A DNA stretch of 49,903 nucleotides from Carideicomes alvinocaridis (GTDB lineage: Bacteria; Pseudomonadota; Alphaproteobacteria; Rhodobacterales; Rhodobacteraceae), in contig SRJI02000033.1 in assembly GCA_005473895.2 (NCBI GenBank), forward strand, positions 1 to 49,903, read 5' to 3'. The position numbers and the translations under genes were made by a program. Below the pieces are notes generated by a model. That model was not told where the DNA came from and did no database searches. It was given only the letters and a program-made list of their open reading frames with translations. The first letter of the stretch is position 1, and the number at the start of each line of letters is the position of its first letter. Of this stretch, positions 32,339 through 40,869 are shown one piece after another.

Positions 32339-33259
32339 ATGGACTGGAACGCAGAGATCGAGGCGGCCGCGACGCGCATCGCTCCCCACGTGCAGCGGAC
32401 CCCGGTGCTGGAGACGACGGCGTTCGGCCTCGACCGGCCGGTCGAGCTGAAGCTGGAGCAGATGCAGCGGACCGGAAGTTTCAAGGCGCGCGGGGCCTTC
32501 AACACGCTGCTCTCCGGGCCGGTGCCCGAGGCGGGGATCGTCGCGGCCTCCGGCGGCAATCACGGCGCCGCGGTGGCCCATGCGGCGCGCGCCCTCGGCC
32601 ACCGGGCGGCGATCTTCGTCCCCGAGATGGCGGGCGCCGCCAAGATCGCCCTGATCGAACGCACCGGGGCCGAGCTGACGGTCGTGCCGGGCGAATATGC
32701 CAACGCGCTGGAGAAGGCGCGCGAGCACGAGGCGCGCACCGGCGCCATGCAGATCCACGCCTACGACGCCCTCCCCACCGTGGTGGGCCAGGGCACCTGC
32801 CTCGCCGAATGGGAAGAGCAGGGTCTTGCCGCCGACACGGTGCTCATCGCGGTGGGCGGCGGCGGGCTGATCGGTGGCGCTCTGGCCTGGCTGCAGGGCC
32901 GGCGCAAGGTGGTGGCGGTGGAGCCGCGGACCTCCTGCGCCCTCCATGCCGCGCTGGAGGCGGAGGCGCCGGTGGACGTGCAGGTTTCGGGCATCGCCGC
33001 CAATGCGCTCGGCGCGCGCCGCATCGGCGAGATCTGTTTCGAGCTGGCCCGCGCGCAGGGCGTGGACAGCGTGCTGGTGGAGGACGAGGCCATCGCCACG
33101 GCGCAGGCCGCCCTCTGGCGCAACCTTCGCCAGCTGGTGGAACCCGCCGGTGCCACGGCGCTCGCCGCGCTGATGTCGGGCGCCTACCGGCCCGAGCCGG
33201 GCGAACGGGTGGCGGTGCTGGTCTGCGGCGGCAACATCGCGCCCGACCCGCTGGAATAG
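32339..33259 (+). CDS. Threonine/serine dehydratase (PLP fold type II)
   Basis: A 306-residue PLP enzyme of the serine/threonine dehydratase/racemase group. The Schiff-base lysine is Lys49 in RTGSFKARGA. Further motifs are the substrate loop ASGGNHGAAVAHAARALG and the phosphate-binding glycine loop VGGGGLIGGALAWL. The C-terminus is VLVCGGNIAPD, where Cys/Ser contacts the PLP ring. It lacks an ACT regulatory domain, so it is a catabolic-type or broad enzyme rather than IlvA. The ATG at 32339 was chosen because the frame upstream runs antisense through the LOG gene start. Confidence 0.9.
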   Translation: MDWNAEIEAAATRIAPHVQRTPVLETTAFGLDRPVELKLEQMQRTGSFKARGAFNTLLSGPVPEAGIVAASGGNHGAAVAHAARALGHRAAIFVPEMAGAAKIALIERTGAELTVVPGEYANALEKAREHEARTGAMQIHAYDALPTVVGQGTCLAEWEEQGLAADTVLIAVGGGGLIGGALAWLQGRRKVVAVEPRTSCALHAALEAEAPVDVQVSGIAANALGARRIGEICFELARAQGVDSVLVEDEAIATAQAALWRNLRQLVEPAGATALAALMSGAYRPEPGERVAVLVCGGNIAPDPLE

Positions 33260-33327
33260 GCCTGCCAGCGCAGGGCGGAGCGGCAAGGCGCCCCCCCATC
33301 CCGGGCGGGCCGCCGCCCCGCAACCAT

Positions 33328-34662
33328 TCAGCCCCTGCGCAGCGCCGCCTCTGCCGCGGCCCCGAGGCGCAGCAGCCGCTCCTCGCCCATGGGTTTGCCC
33401 AGCAGCATCAGCCCGCAGCTCGGCGTCCCCGTGGGCAGGGTCAGGGCGGAAAGGCCCATCAGGTTGCCCACCCGGGTGTTGCGCAGGGTCAGCAGGTTGG
33501 CCGAGCGGTAATAGGCCTCCTCCGTCTCCAGCCGTTTCAGCTTGGGCGGCAGGATCGCCACGCTCGGGGCCAGCACCGCGTCGAAACCCGCCATCCGCGC
33601 CGACCAGGTGGCGCGCAGCTCCTCCAGGCTGCGCCAGGCGGCGACGTAGTCCGCGCCGGTAAACTCCCGCCCGCCCCGGAACCGCGCCAGGATCTCGCCG
33701 TACATGGCCTCGGGGTCGGCCTCGATGGTCGCGCCCCAGATGCCGTAGGCCTCGGTAGTGAAAAGCAGCGCCGACATGGCCTGGGCCTGCGCCAATTCCG
33801 GCGCGGCGATCCGCGTGACCTGCGCGCCCGCCGCCTCCAGCTGGCGCACCGCGCCCTCGAAGGCCGCGCCCGGCGCGTCCTCCAGGTCGTCGAGCACCAG
33901 CGTCTCCAGCACCGCGACCCGCGTGCCCGCCAGCGTCGCGCCACGCAGATCGGCGGGCCGCCCGCCCTCCAGCGCCGCCAGCAGCAGCGCGGCGTCCTCC
34001 ACGCTGCGGGCCAGCGGCCCCACCGTGTCGAACCGTTCGCAGAGCGGCACCACGCCGTCGAGCGACAGCCGGCCCGAGGTCGTCTTGAGCCCCACCAAGT
34101 CGTTCCAGGCGGCCGGCACCCGGACCGAGCCGCCGGTATCCGTGCCGATCGCGGCCGGGGCGAGGCCGAAGGCCACCGAGGCCGCCGCGCCGGAGGACGA
34201 GCCGCCCGACACGGCCTCCGCATCGTTGATGCAGGGCGGCGTGGCGGTCATCGGGTTCAGGCCGAGCCCGGAAAAGGCCAGCTCCGACATGTGGGTCTTG
34301 CCCAGGCAGACGAGCCCCATGGCCCCTGCATTGCGCAGCACGGCGGCATCGCGGCCGGGCACCCGGTCCTTCAGCAGGCGCGAGCCCGCCTCGGTCGCGG
34401 TGCCGGCGGTGTCGAACAGGTCCTTCCAGCTGACCGGCACGCCATCGAGCAGCGACAGGCGCCGGCCGTCGCGGGCGCGGCGGGCGGCGGCCCGGGCCTC
34501 GGCGCGGGCGCGCTCTTCCGTGAGGCGGGCATAGATGCGGTCGCGCAGCGGATGGGCGGTGATCGCATCGAGGCACTGCTCGGTCAGCGCGACCGGGTCC
34601 AGCGCCCCATCCCCGATCGCGCGGCCCAGATCCGCGGCGCTCTTTCCTTGCCAGTCCTGCAT
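33328..34662 (-). CDS. Amidase (amidase signature family)
   Basis: A 444-residue amidase-signature hydrolase. The Ser-cisSer-Lys triad is visible: Lys80 in VSWKDLFD, the Ser154-156 run in GGSSSGAAAS, and the nucleophile Ser178 in IGTDTGGSVRVPAAW. It also has SELAFSGLGLNPMTATP. It is shorter than GatA and lacks gatB/gatC neighbours, so it is a general amidase of unknown substrate. AGGGAG lies 6 nt before the ATG at 34662, which decided the start. It is convergent with the dehydratase gene. Confidence 0.92.
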   Translation of the reverse strand: MQDWQGKSAADLGRAIGDGALDPVALTEQCLDAITAHPLRDRIYARLTEERARAEARAAARRARDGRRLSLLDGVPVSWKDLFDTAGTATEAGSRLLKDRVPGRDAAVLRNAGAMGLVCLGKTHMSELAFSGLGLNPMTATPPCINDAEAVSGGSSSGAAASVAFGLAPAAIGTDTGGSVRVPAAWNDLVGLKTTSGRLSLDGVVPLCERFDTVGPLARSVEDAALLLAALEGGRPADLRGATLAGTRVAVLETLVLDDLEDAPGAAFEGAVRQLEAAGAQVTRIAAPELAQAQAMSALLFTTEAYGIWGATIEADPEAMYGEILARFRGGREFTGADYVAAWRSLEELRATWSARMAGFDAVLAPSVAILPPKLKRLETEEAYYRSANLLTLRNTRVGNLMGLSALTLPTGTPSCGLMLLGKPMGEERLLRLGAAAEAALRRG

Positions 34663-34747
34663 CCCAAGCTCCCTGTCCCGTGGCGTCGCGACGGTAGCGT
34701 CAGCGCGGCGCATGGACAATCCCGCGGCAGGCAGCATATTCCCCGGC

Positions 34748-35965
34748 ATGACCAAGCGCAGCGACATCCTGATCACCGGCGGCGGGCTGAACGGCCCGGC
34801 GCTTGCCCTCGCGCTGTCGCGGGCGGGGTTTTCCGTGACCGTGATCGACGCCCTGCCCCGCCCCGCGCGCGAGGCCGGCGGCTTCGACGGCCGGTCCTAC
34901 GCCCTGGCCCTCGCATCCCAGCGCCTGCTGGCCAATCTCGGGCTCTGGACGGACTTGGCCGACCGGGCGCAGCCGATGCTGGAGATCAAGGTCAGCGACG
35001 GGCGGCCCGGCGAGGGGCCGGCGCCCTTCTTCCTGCATTTCGATCACGCCGAGATCGAGGAAGGGCCGATGGGCTACATGCTCGAGGATCGCTTCCTGCG
35101 TCGTGCGCTGCTGGCGGCGATGGAGGCGGCGCCGGGCGTAACCCACCTGGCCGAAGAAACGGTGGTGTCCCAGGAGGCGACCGAGGCCGGGATCGCGGTG
35201 ACGCTGGCCTCGGGGACGCGGCTGGAAGGCGGGCTGCTCGTGGGCTGCGACGGCCGGTCGAGCGGCACGGCCCGGCGGGCCGGGATCCGGCGGCAGGGCC
35301 ACGGCTACGGCCAGACCGCGCTGGTCTGCGCCATCGCGCATGAAAAGCCGCATCACGGTATCGCGCACCAGTTCTTCATGCCGTCGGGGCCGCTGGCGAT
35401 CCTGCCCCTGCCCGGCAACCGCTCTTCCATCGTCTGGAGCGAGCGGGACGCGGCGGCGCGGGAGATCCAGGCGCTGGACGCAGCGGAGTACCTGGCCGCC
35501 CTGCGCCCGCGCTTCGGCGATTTCCTGGGCGATATCGCGCTGGAAGGGGACCGGTTCACCTATCCGCTGAGCCTGAGCCTCGCGGAGCGCTTCGTGGCGC
35601 CGCGGGTGGCGCTGGTGGGGGATGCGGCGCACGGGCTGCACCCGATCGCGGGACAGGGGCTGAATGCCGGTCTGCGCGACGTGGCCGCGCTGGCGCAGGT
35701 CCTGGGCGAGGCGCGGCGCCGCGGCGAGGAGCCGGGCGCGCTGCCGGTGCTGGAGCGCTACGAGCAATGGCGTCGCTTCGACACCGCCGCCCTTGCGATG
35801 GCGACCGACGGGTTCAACGCGCTTTTTTCCAACGACAGCCCGATCCTCCGGATCGGGCGGGACCTCGGGATGGGGCTGATGTCCCGACTGCCGCGGCTGC
35901 GCCGCGGCTTCATCCGTGAGGCCGCAGGCCTCACCGGAGAGCTGCCCGAGCTGATGCGCGGCTGA
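34748..35965 (+). CDS. UbiH/UbiF-family FAD-dependent hydroxylase
   Basis: A 405-residue flavin monooxygenase of the ubiquinone hydroxylase (UbiH/UbiF/Coq6) family, likely hydroxylating the ring during ubiquinone synthesis. It has ITGGGLNGPALALALSRAGF (GxGxxG), LVGCDGRSSGTARRAGI (DG motif) and the diagnostic VALVGDAAHGLHPIAGQGLN (GD motif plus UbiH signature). It has no clear Shine-Dalgarno; an ATG at 34712 would add 12 residues. Which ring position it hydroxylates cannot be told. The stop codon sits in the loop of a perfect 10-bp hairpin shared with the convergent gene. Confidence 0.9.
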   Translation: MTKRSDILITGGGLNGPALALALSRAGFSVTVIDALPRPAREAGGFDGRSYALALASQRLLANLGLWTDLADRAQPMLEIKVSDGRPGEGPAPFFLHFDHAEIEEGPMGYMLEDRFLRRALLAAMEAAPGVTHLAEETVVSQEATEAGIAVTLASGTRLEGGLLVGCDGRSSGTARRAGIRRQGHGYGQTALVCAIAHEKPHHGIAHQFFMPSGPLAILPLPGNRSSIVWSERDAAAREIQALDAAEYLAALRPRFGDFLGDIALEGDRFTYPLSLSLAERFVAPRVALVGDAAHGLHPIAGQGLNAGLRDVAALAQVLGEARRRGEEPGALPVLERYEQWRRFDTAALAMATDGFNALFSNDSPILRIGRDLGMGLMSRLPRLRRGFIREAAGLTGELPELMRG

Positions 35966-35975
35966 GCCGCGCATC
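35953..35975. terminator. Stop-codon hairpin between convergent genes
   Basis: GATGCGCGGC and GCCGCGCATC form a perfect 10-bp stem. The 3-nt loop, TGA, is the stop codon of the UbiH-like gene. The right arm reaches the stop of the opposite gene (35974-35976). There is no T-tract, so this may be an RNA 3'-end stabiliser or bidirectional roadblock. Confidence 0.55.
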
Positions 35976-36291
35976 ACCAGGGTTCGATCACGTCGAAATC
36001 GTCCTCGTCCCCGGGCGGCGCCGAAGGCGCCGCCCCCTCCAGCGGTTCCACCTGCACGACGCGGCAAAGCCGCGTCTCCCACAGGGCGGGATCCGTCTGC
36101 AGGCGGGTCGGCAGGCGCTCCCGCAGGAAGACCTTCCTGCGGCTCTGTTTCACCCGGATCCGGGCCTCGATCCCGGAGGGATCGAGGCGCCCCGCCAGAA
36201 AACCGTCCCGCAGCTCCGCCTCCCGCGCGCGCAGCGCGCGGATCTCCGCCCGGACATGGGCCAGTTCGTCGGCCGGGGGCATGTTCCGCAT
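35974..36291 (-). CDS. Conserved protein of unknown function
   Basis: A 105-residue protein. The N-terminal half is a charged helix (HVRAEIRALRAREAELRDGF), then RLDPSGIEARIRVKQSRRKV. The C-terminus is acidic, ending in DEDDFDVIEPW. It looks like a small soluble, partly coiled-coil protein and has no recognised domain. It lies alone between the UbiH-like gene (convergent) and Trm112. Function unknown. Confidence 0.7.
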   Translation of the reverse strand: MRNMPPADELAHVRAEIRALRAREAELRDGFLAGRLDPSGIEARIRVKQSRRKVFLRERLPTRLQTDPALWETRLCRVVQVEPLEGAAPSAPPGDEDDFDVIEPW

Positions 36292-36362
36292 GAAGGTCCT
36301 CCACCTCTTGGCGGAGAAAGCCTAGTCATGTCGTAGTAAAGAAAAGGTGGATCAGCCTGCGC

Positions 36363-36572
36363 TCAATCCCCGAGGACCCGCGCCTCGTCGATCAGCATCA
36401 CCGGGATGCCGTTGCGGATCGGGAAGGCCAGGCGCGCGGTCTCGCTCACCAGTTCCTGCCGCTCGGCATCGTAGCGCAGCGCCGTGCCGGTCTGGGGACA
36501 GACCAGCGCCTCCAGCATGCGCCGGTCGAACTGGGCCCCGTCCGGCCCCTGCGAGGGCAATTCGGTCGTCAT
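36363..36572 (-). CDS. Trm112 family protein
   Basis: A 69-residue protein with the bacterial Trm112/YcaR pattern: [35 protein letters not shown] and MLIDEAR. Eukaryotic and archaeal Trm112 activates several methyltransferases; bacterial members are presumed partners of methyltransferases. Only one cysteine remains, so the zinc site of some relatives is absent. The gene starts within the last 4 nt of the LON-domain gene and is translationally coupled to it. Confidence 0.88.
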   Translation of the reverse strand: MTTELPSQGPDGAQFDRRMLEALVCPQTGTALRYDAERQELVSETARLAFPIRNGIPVMLIDEARVLGD

Positions 36573-37231
36573 TGCAGGATCCCTTCGTCCGTTCCCCCGC
36601 GCAGGGAATATTCGATCAGCGTGACCAGCGTCTCCCGCCGCGTGGTCAGCGAGGGCGCCTCGAGCAGAGCCTGCTTGTCCTCCGGTTCGAAGTCCAGCAG
36701 CATCGACAGCGAGTTGATCAGCAGCTCGTCGTCGGTCTCGCTCAGCGTCTCCCAGTCGGTGGACAGCGCTCGCGCCTCGAAATACCGCCCCAGCAGCGCC
36801 ATGAACGCCTTGCGGTCGAAGCCCCGGTCCTCCTCGCTACGCCCCAGGTCGCCCGCGAAACCGGACCACGAGACCTCGCAGCGGCGATAGGGCGTGAATC
36901 CCTCCACCTCGCGCTGCACCCGGAACCGCGAGATGCCGCAGAGCGTGACCATGTAGCGGCCGTCCTCGGTCTCGGAGAACTGGGTGACCCGGCCGGCGCA
37001 GCCGATCGCCTGCAGCCCCTTCTCGTCCCTGTCCGCCCCGCCGGGGCCGGCATTGGGCTGCACCATTCCGATCAGCCGCTCCGGCGTCTTCAGCGCATCG
37101 TCCAGCATCGCCAGGTAGCGCGGCTCGAAGATGTGCAGCGGCAGCCGCGACCGGGGCAGCAGCAGCGCCCCGGGCAACGGAAAGATCGGAACGATATCGG
37201 GAAGATCGGCGGCCTTCAGCATGCGGCGCAA
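36569..37231 (-). CDS. LON substrate-binding-domain protein
   Basis: A 220-residue protein consisting only of the N-terminal LON domain: [43 protein letters not shown] and [10 protein letters not shown], plus a helical C-terminal part. It has no ATPase or protease module. Such proteins are widespread and of unknown role, perhaps as adaptors. The start is TTG at 37231, because GGGAGGG lies 5 nt upstream; the ATG at 37222 lies 14 nt from it. It lies between the thioredoxin-TPR gene and Trm112 in a minus-strand operon. Confidence 0.88.
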   Translation of the reverse strand: MRRMLKAADLPDIVPIFPLPGALLLPRSRLPLHIFEPRYLAMLDDALKTPERLIGMVQPNAGPGGADRDEKGLQAIGCAGRVTQFSETEDGRYMVTLCGISRFRVQREVEGFTPYRRCEVSWSGFAGDLGRSEEDRGFDRKAFMALLGRYFEARALSTDWETLSETDDELLINSLSMLLDFEPEDKQALLEAPSLTTRRETLVTLIEYSLRGGTDEGILQ

Positions 37232-37249
37232 ACTAGCCCTCCCGCCGGT

Positions 37250-38176
37250 TCAGGCAAATATCATCGAGGTCAGCTTGCGGCGGCCGTGCAGCACCACCGG
37301 ATCGTCGGGTTTCAGCGCGTCGAAAATGGTGAAGAGCTGATGCTTGGCGGCCGCGTCCTTCCATTCCCGGTCGCGGCGGAACAGCTCCAGCAGGTGATCG
37401 ACCGCCGCCTGCGTCTCGCCCCGGGCGTAAAGCGCCTGCGCCAGGTCGAACCGTGCCTGGTGATCGTCCGGCGCGGCCTCCACCTTGGCCTGCAGCTCGG
37501 CCACCGGGCCGGTATCCTCGGCTTGCCGGGCCAGCTGGATCTGGGCATGGGCCGCGTCCAGTTCCGGGGCCTTGGAAATCTCCGCCGGGGCGCCGTTCAG
37601 CGCCGCCTCGGCCTGGTCCAGATCGCCCAGCGCGACGAAGCAGCGCGCCAGACCGCCATAGGCGGCGGCGTTCTTGTCATCCTCGTCGAGGATCGCCTGG
37701 AAGGTCTGGGCGGCATCCTGCACCGCGCCCTCGGCCAGCATCTCCTCGGCCGCGGCCAGCGCGTCGTCCAGACCGCCGGAGGCGTCACCGCCGGATTGCT
37801 GCACCAGCCGGTCGACGAAGCCCTTGATCTCCGATTCCGGCACCGCGCCCTGGAACCCGTCGATCGGCTGGCCCTGCCAGAAGGCATAGACCGTGGGGAT
37901 CGACTGGATCCGCAGCTGCTGCGCGATCATCTGGTTCTCGTCCACGTTGACCTTGGCCATGCGCACCGCGCCCTTGGCCTCGGTCACGGCCTTTTCCAGC
38001 GCCGGGCCGAGCGTCTTGCAGGGGCCGCACCAGGGCGCCCAGAAATCCACGATGACGGGAATGGTCTGAGAAGCCTCCACGACCTCGGCCATGAAGGTCG
38101 CCTCGGTGACGTCCTTGATAAGGTCCTGCGGGGCCACGCCGGGGGCGGTGTCGTTGCCGGTGCCGAGAAGTTCCAT
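37250..38176 (-). CDS. Thioredoxin-TPR protein, CnoX/YbbN-like co-chaperone
   Basis: A 308-residue fusion. It has a thioredoxin domain (about 20-130) with WCGPCK (Cys50, Cys53), VNVDENQMIAQQLRIQSIPT and the cis-proline loop. A TPR-rich helical region (about 150-290) follows (LGDLDQAEAALNGAP, FDLAQALYARGETQAAVDHL). E. coli CnoX protects proteins from over-oxidation and delivers them to GroEL; it has lost one active-site cysteine, while this protein keeps both and could be redox active. The ATG at 38176 lacks a strong Shine-Dalgarno. It is followed by LON-domain and Trm112 genes. Confidence 0.88.
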   Translation of the reverse strand: MELLGTGNDTAPGVAPQDLIKDVTEATFMAEVVEASQTIPVIVDFWAPWCGPCKTLGPALEKAVTEAKGAVRMAKVNVDENQMIAQQLRIQSIPTVYAFWQGQPIDGFQGAVPESEIKGFVDRLVQQSGGDASGGLDDALAAAEEMLAEGAVQDAAQTFQAILDEDDKNAAAYGGLARCFVALGDLDQAEAALNGAPAEISKAPELDAAHAQIQLARQAEDTGPVAELQAKVEAAPDDHQARFDLAQALYARGETQAAVDHLLELFRRDREWKDAAAKHQLFTIFDALKPDDPVVLHGRRKLTSMIFA

Positions 38177-38308
38177 GTCGAGCAATCCGTTTCTGTCTGC
38201 CGCGTTTGCAGGGTAGATGGCCCATGCACCGCTGTGTTGCAAGGGCGCGCGCCCCCGTGCGGAACCCGGCGGACGGCACCGGGCGGGCGCCGGGCCGGGG
38301 GTGGATCG

Positions 38309-38908
38309 TCAGGGCAGCTCGTCGGAGGGGATGATCGGGAAGAATTCCCCGCCGGACCAGAGGCCGAACCAGCTGGCGCCCTCGTGTTCCTCGTGCGCGC
38401 CCAGCTCCACCAGCCGGTAGAAGCTCTTGCGGTCGATCAGCGCCTCCAGCCGGTCGCGGACCAGCACGTAGGGCGAGGGCTCTCCGGTTTCGGGATCGCG
38501 CGCCACGCGAATCGGGTGGTCCGGCCCGGCGGCCGCGTAGTCGCCCACATGGGTCACGAAGGTCAGCTGCTGGTCGCGCCCCTCGCCCTCGGCCTGGAAA
38601 TCCTGCGCGACGAAGGGCGCGTCCTCCACCTGGATGCCCACTTTCTCGACAGGGGTGACCAGGAAGTAATCGTCGCCGTCCTTGCGCAGGATCGAGGAAA
38701 AGAGCTTGACCAGGCCCGGCCGCCCGATCGGCGTGCCGAGGTAGAACCAGGTGCCGTCCCGGGCGATGCGCATGTCCAGGTCACCGCAGAAGTCCGGGTT
38801 CCAGTCATGCACCGGCGGCTTGCCCTTGCCGGACGCCTTGCGCGCCGCCTCCGCGATGCCCTCCGCCGACGGGGTGGCAGAAGGGGTCACGTGAAATTGT
38901 CCGCTCAT
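38309..38908 (-). CDS. DUF1285 family protein
   Basis: A 199-residue soluble protein of the DUF1285 family, a fold with PH-like and split-barrel character and no known activity. Recognisable parts are [60 protein letters not shown] and the C-terminal [13 protein letters not shown]. The start is at 38908; an ATG four codons earlier (38920) is equally possible, with a GGGGGAG very close to it. It is divergent from the moxR operon (69 bp) and in this lineage commonly neighbours it. Confidence 0.85.
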   Translation of the reverse strand: MSGQFHVTPSATPSAEGIAEAARKASGKGKPPVHDWNPDFCGDLDMRIARDGTWFYLGTPIGRPGLVKLFSSILRKDGDDYFLVTPVEKVGIQVEDAPFVAQDFQAEGEGRDQQLTFVTHVGDYAAAGPDHPIRVARDPETGEPSPYVLVRDRLEALIDRKSFYRLVELGAHEEHEGASWFGLWSGGEFFPIIPSDELP

Positions 38909-38977
38909 AGCTTTTGCCATTTCTCCCCCAGGCGATAGAGTGTCGCACCAGCATATATGTTTTCCAGGAGTATTGTC

Positions 38978-39990
<1,013 letters not shown>

Positions 39991-39994
<4 letters not shown>

Positions 39995-40869
39995 GCGACA
40001 TCGCCCATCTCCGGGCGCGGGCCGAAGCCGAGGCAAGCCGCCTGCCGCCGCTGCTGGCACGGGCCGAGCAGCTGGCCGGCACCGTGCTGCTGGGCGAACA
40101 TGGCCGCCGCCGCGCCGGGCTGGGCGACGATTTCTGGCAATACCGCCCCCTGCAGGAAGGTGACAGCCGCCGCATGATCGACTGGCGCCGCTCGGCCCGG
40201 TCCGACGGGCAATACGTGCGCGAGAAGGAATGGCAGATCGCGCAATCGGTGATGCTGTGGTGCGACCAGGCCGCCTCGATGCGCTATTCGGGCGACCCGA
40301 AGGCGCGGGGCGACAAGGCCGACCGCGCGCGGCTGATCACCCTGTCGCTGGGCATCCTGCTGATCCGCTCGGGCGAACGGGTCGGGCTGACCGGCACCGG
40401 CCTGCCGCCACGCCGGGGCGAGGCGCAGATCATGCGCATGGCCGAGTTCTCCAGCCGCGATGCGCCCGAGGATTACGCGGCCCCCGAAACCCGCGCCATG
40501 CTGCCCCATGCGCGCGCCGTCTTCGTCAGCGATTTCCTCGGCGATTTCGCGGGGGTGGAGGCGGCGCTGACCAAGGCCGCCGACCGCGGCGTGCGCGGCG
40601 TCCTCTGCCAGGTGCTCGACCCTGTGGAAGAGGCCTTTCCCTTCCGCGGCCGCACGGTGTTCGAAAGCGTCGGCGGCTCGCTCCGGCACGAAACGCTCAA
40701 GGCCGGTGACCTGCGCGGCCGCTACCTGGACCGGCTGGAAGAGCGCAAGGCGCATATGCGCGAGCTCTGCGCGCTGACCGGCTGGCAATACCAGCTTCAT
40801 CACACGGACGAGGCGGCGCAGGCCGCGCTGCTCTACCTGTGGCAGGCGCTGGACGGGGGGGCGCGATGA
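39991..40869 (+). CDS. DUF58 domain protein
   Basis: A 292-residue protein of the DUF58 family, a vWA-like fold habitually paired with MoxR. The conserved [20 protein letters not shown] region (about 47-66) and [12 protein letters not shown] (a MIDAS-like DxxxSM variant, about 90-101) are present. The start is TTG at 39991, overlapping the moxR stop as TTGA. It overlaps the DUF4159 gene as ATGA. It probably acts as the MoxR-dependent partner; its target is unknown. Confidence 0.9.

Noticed and set aside
32809-35343. 844-codon plus-strand open frame across the dehydratase, amidase and UbiH-like genes.
   Set aside because: It crosses three recognised genes in the wrong frame or strand and has arginine/glycine-rich composition.
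36347-38938. 863-codon plus-strand open frame across Trm112, the LON-domain gene and the thioredoxin-TPR gene.
   Set aside because: Antisense to three recognised, overlapping genes. The product is low-complexity and matches no family I know.
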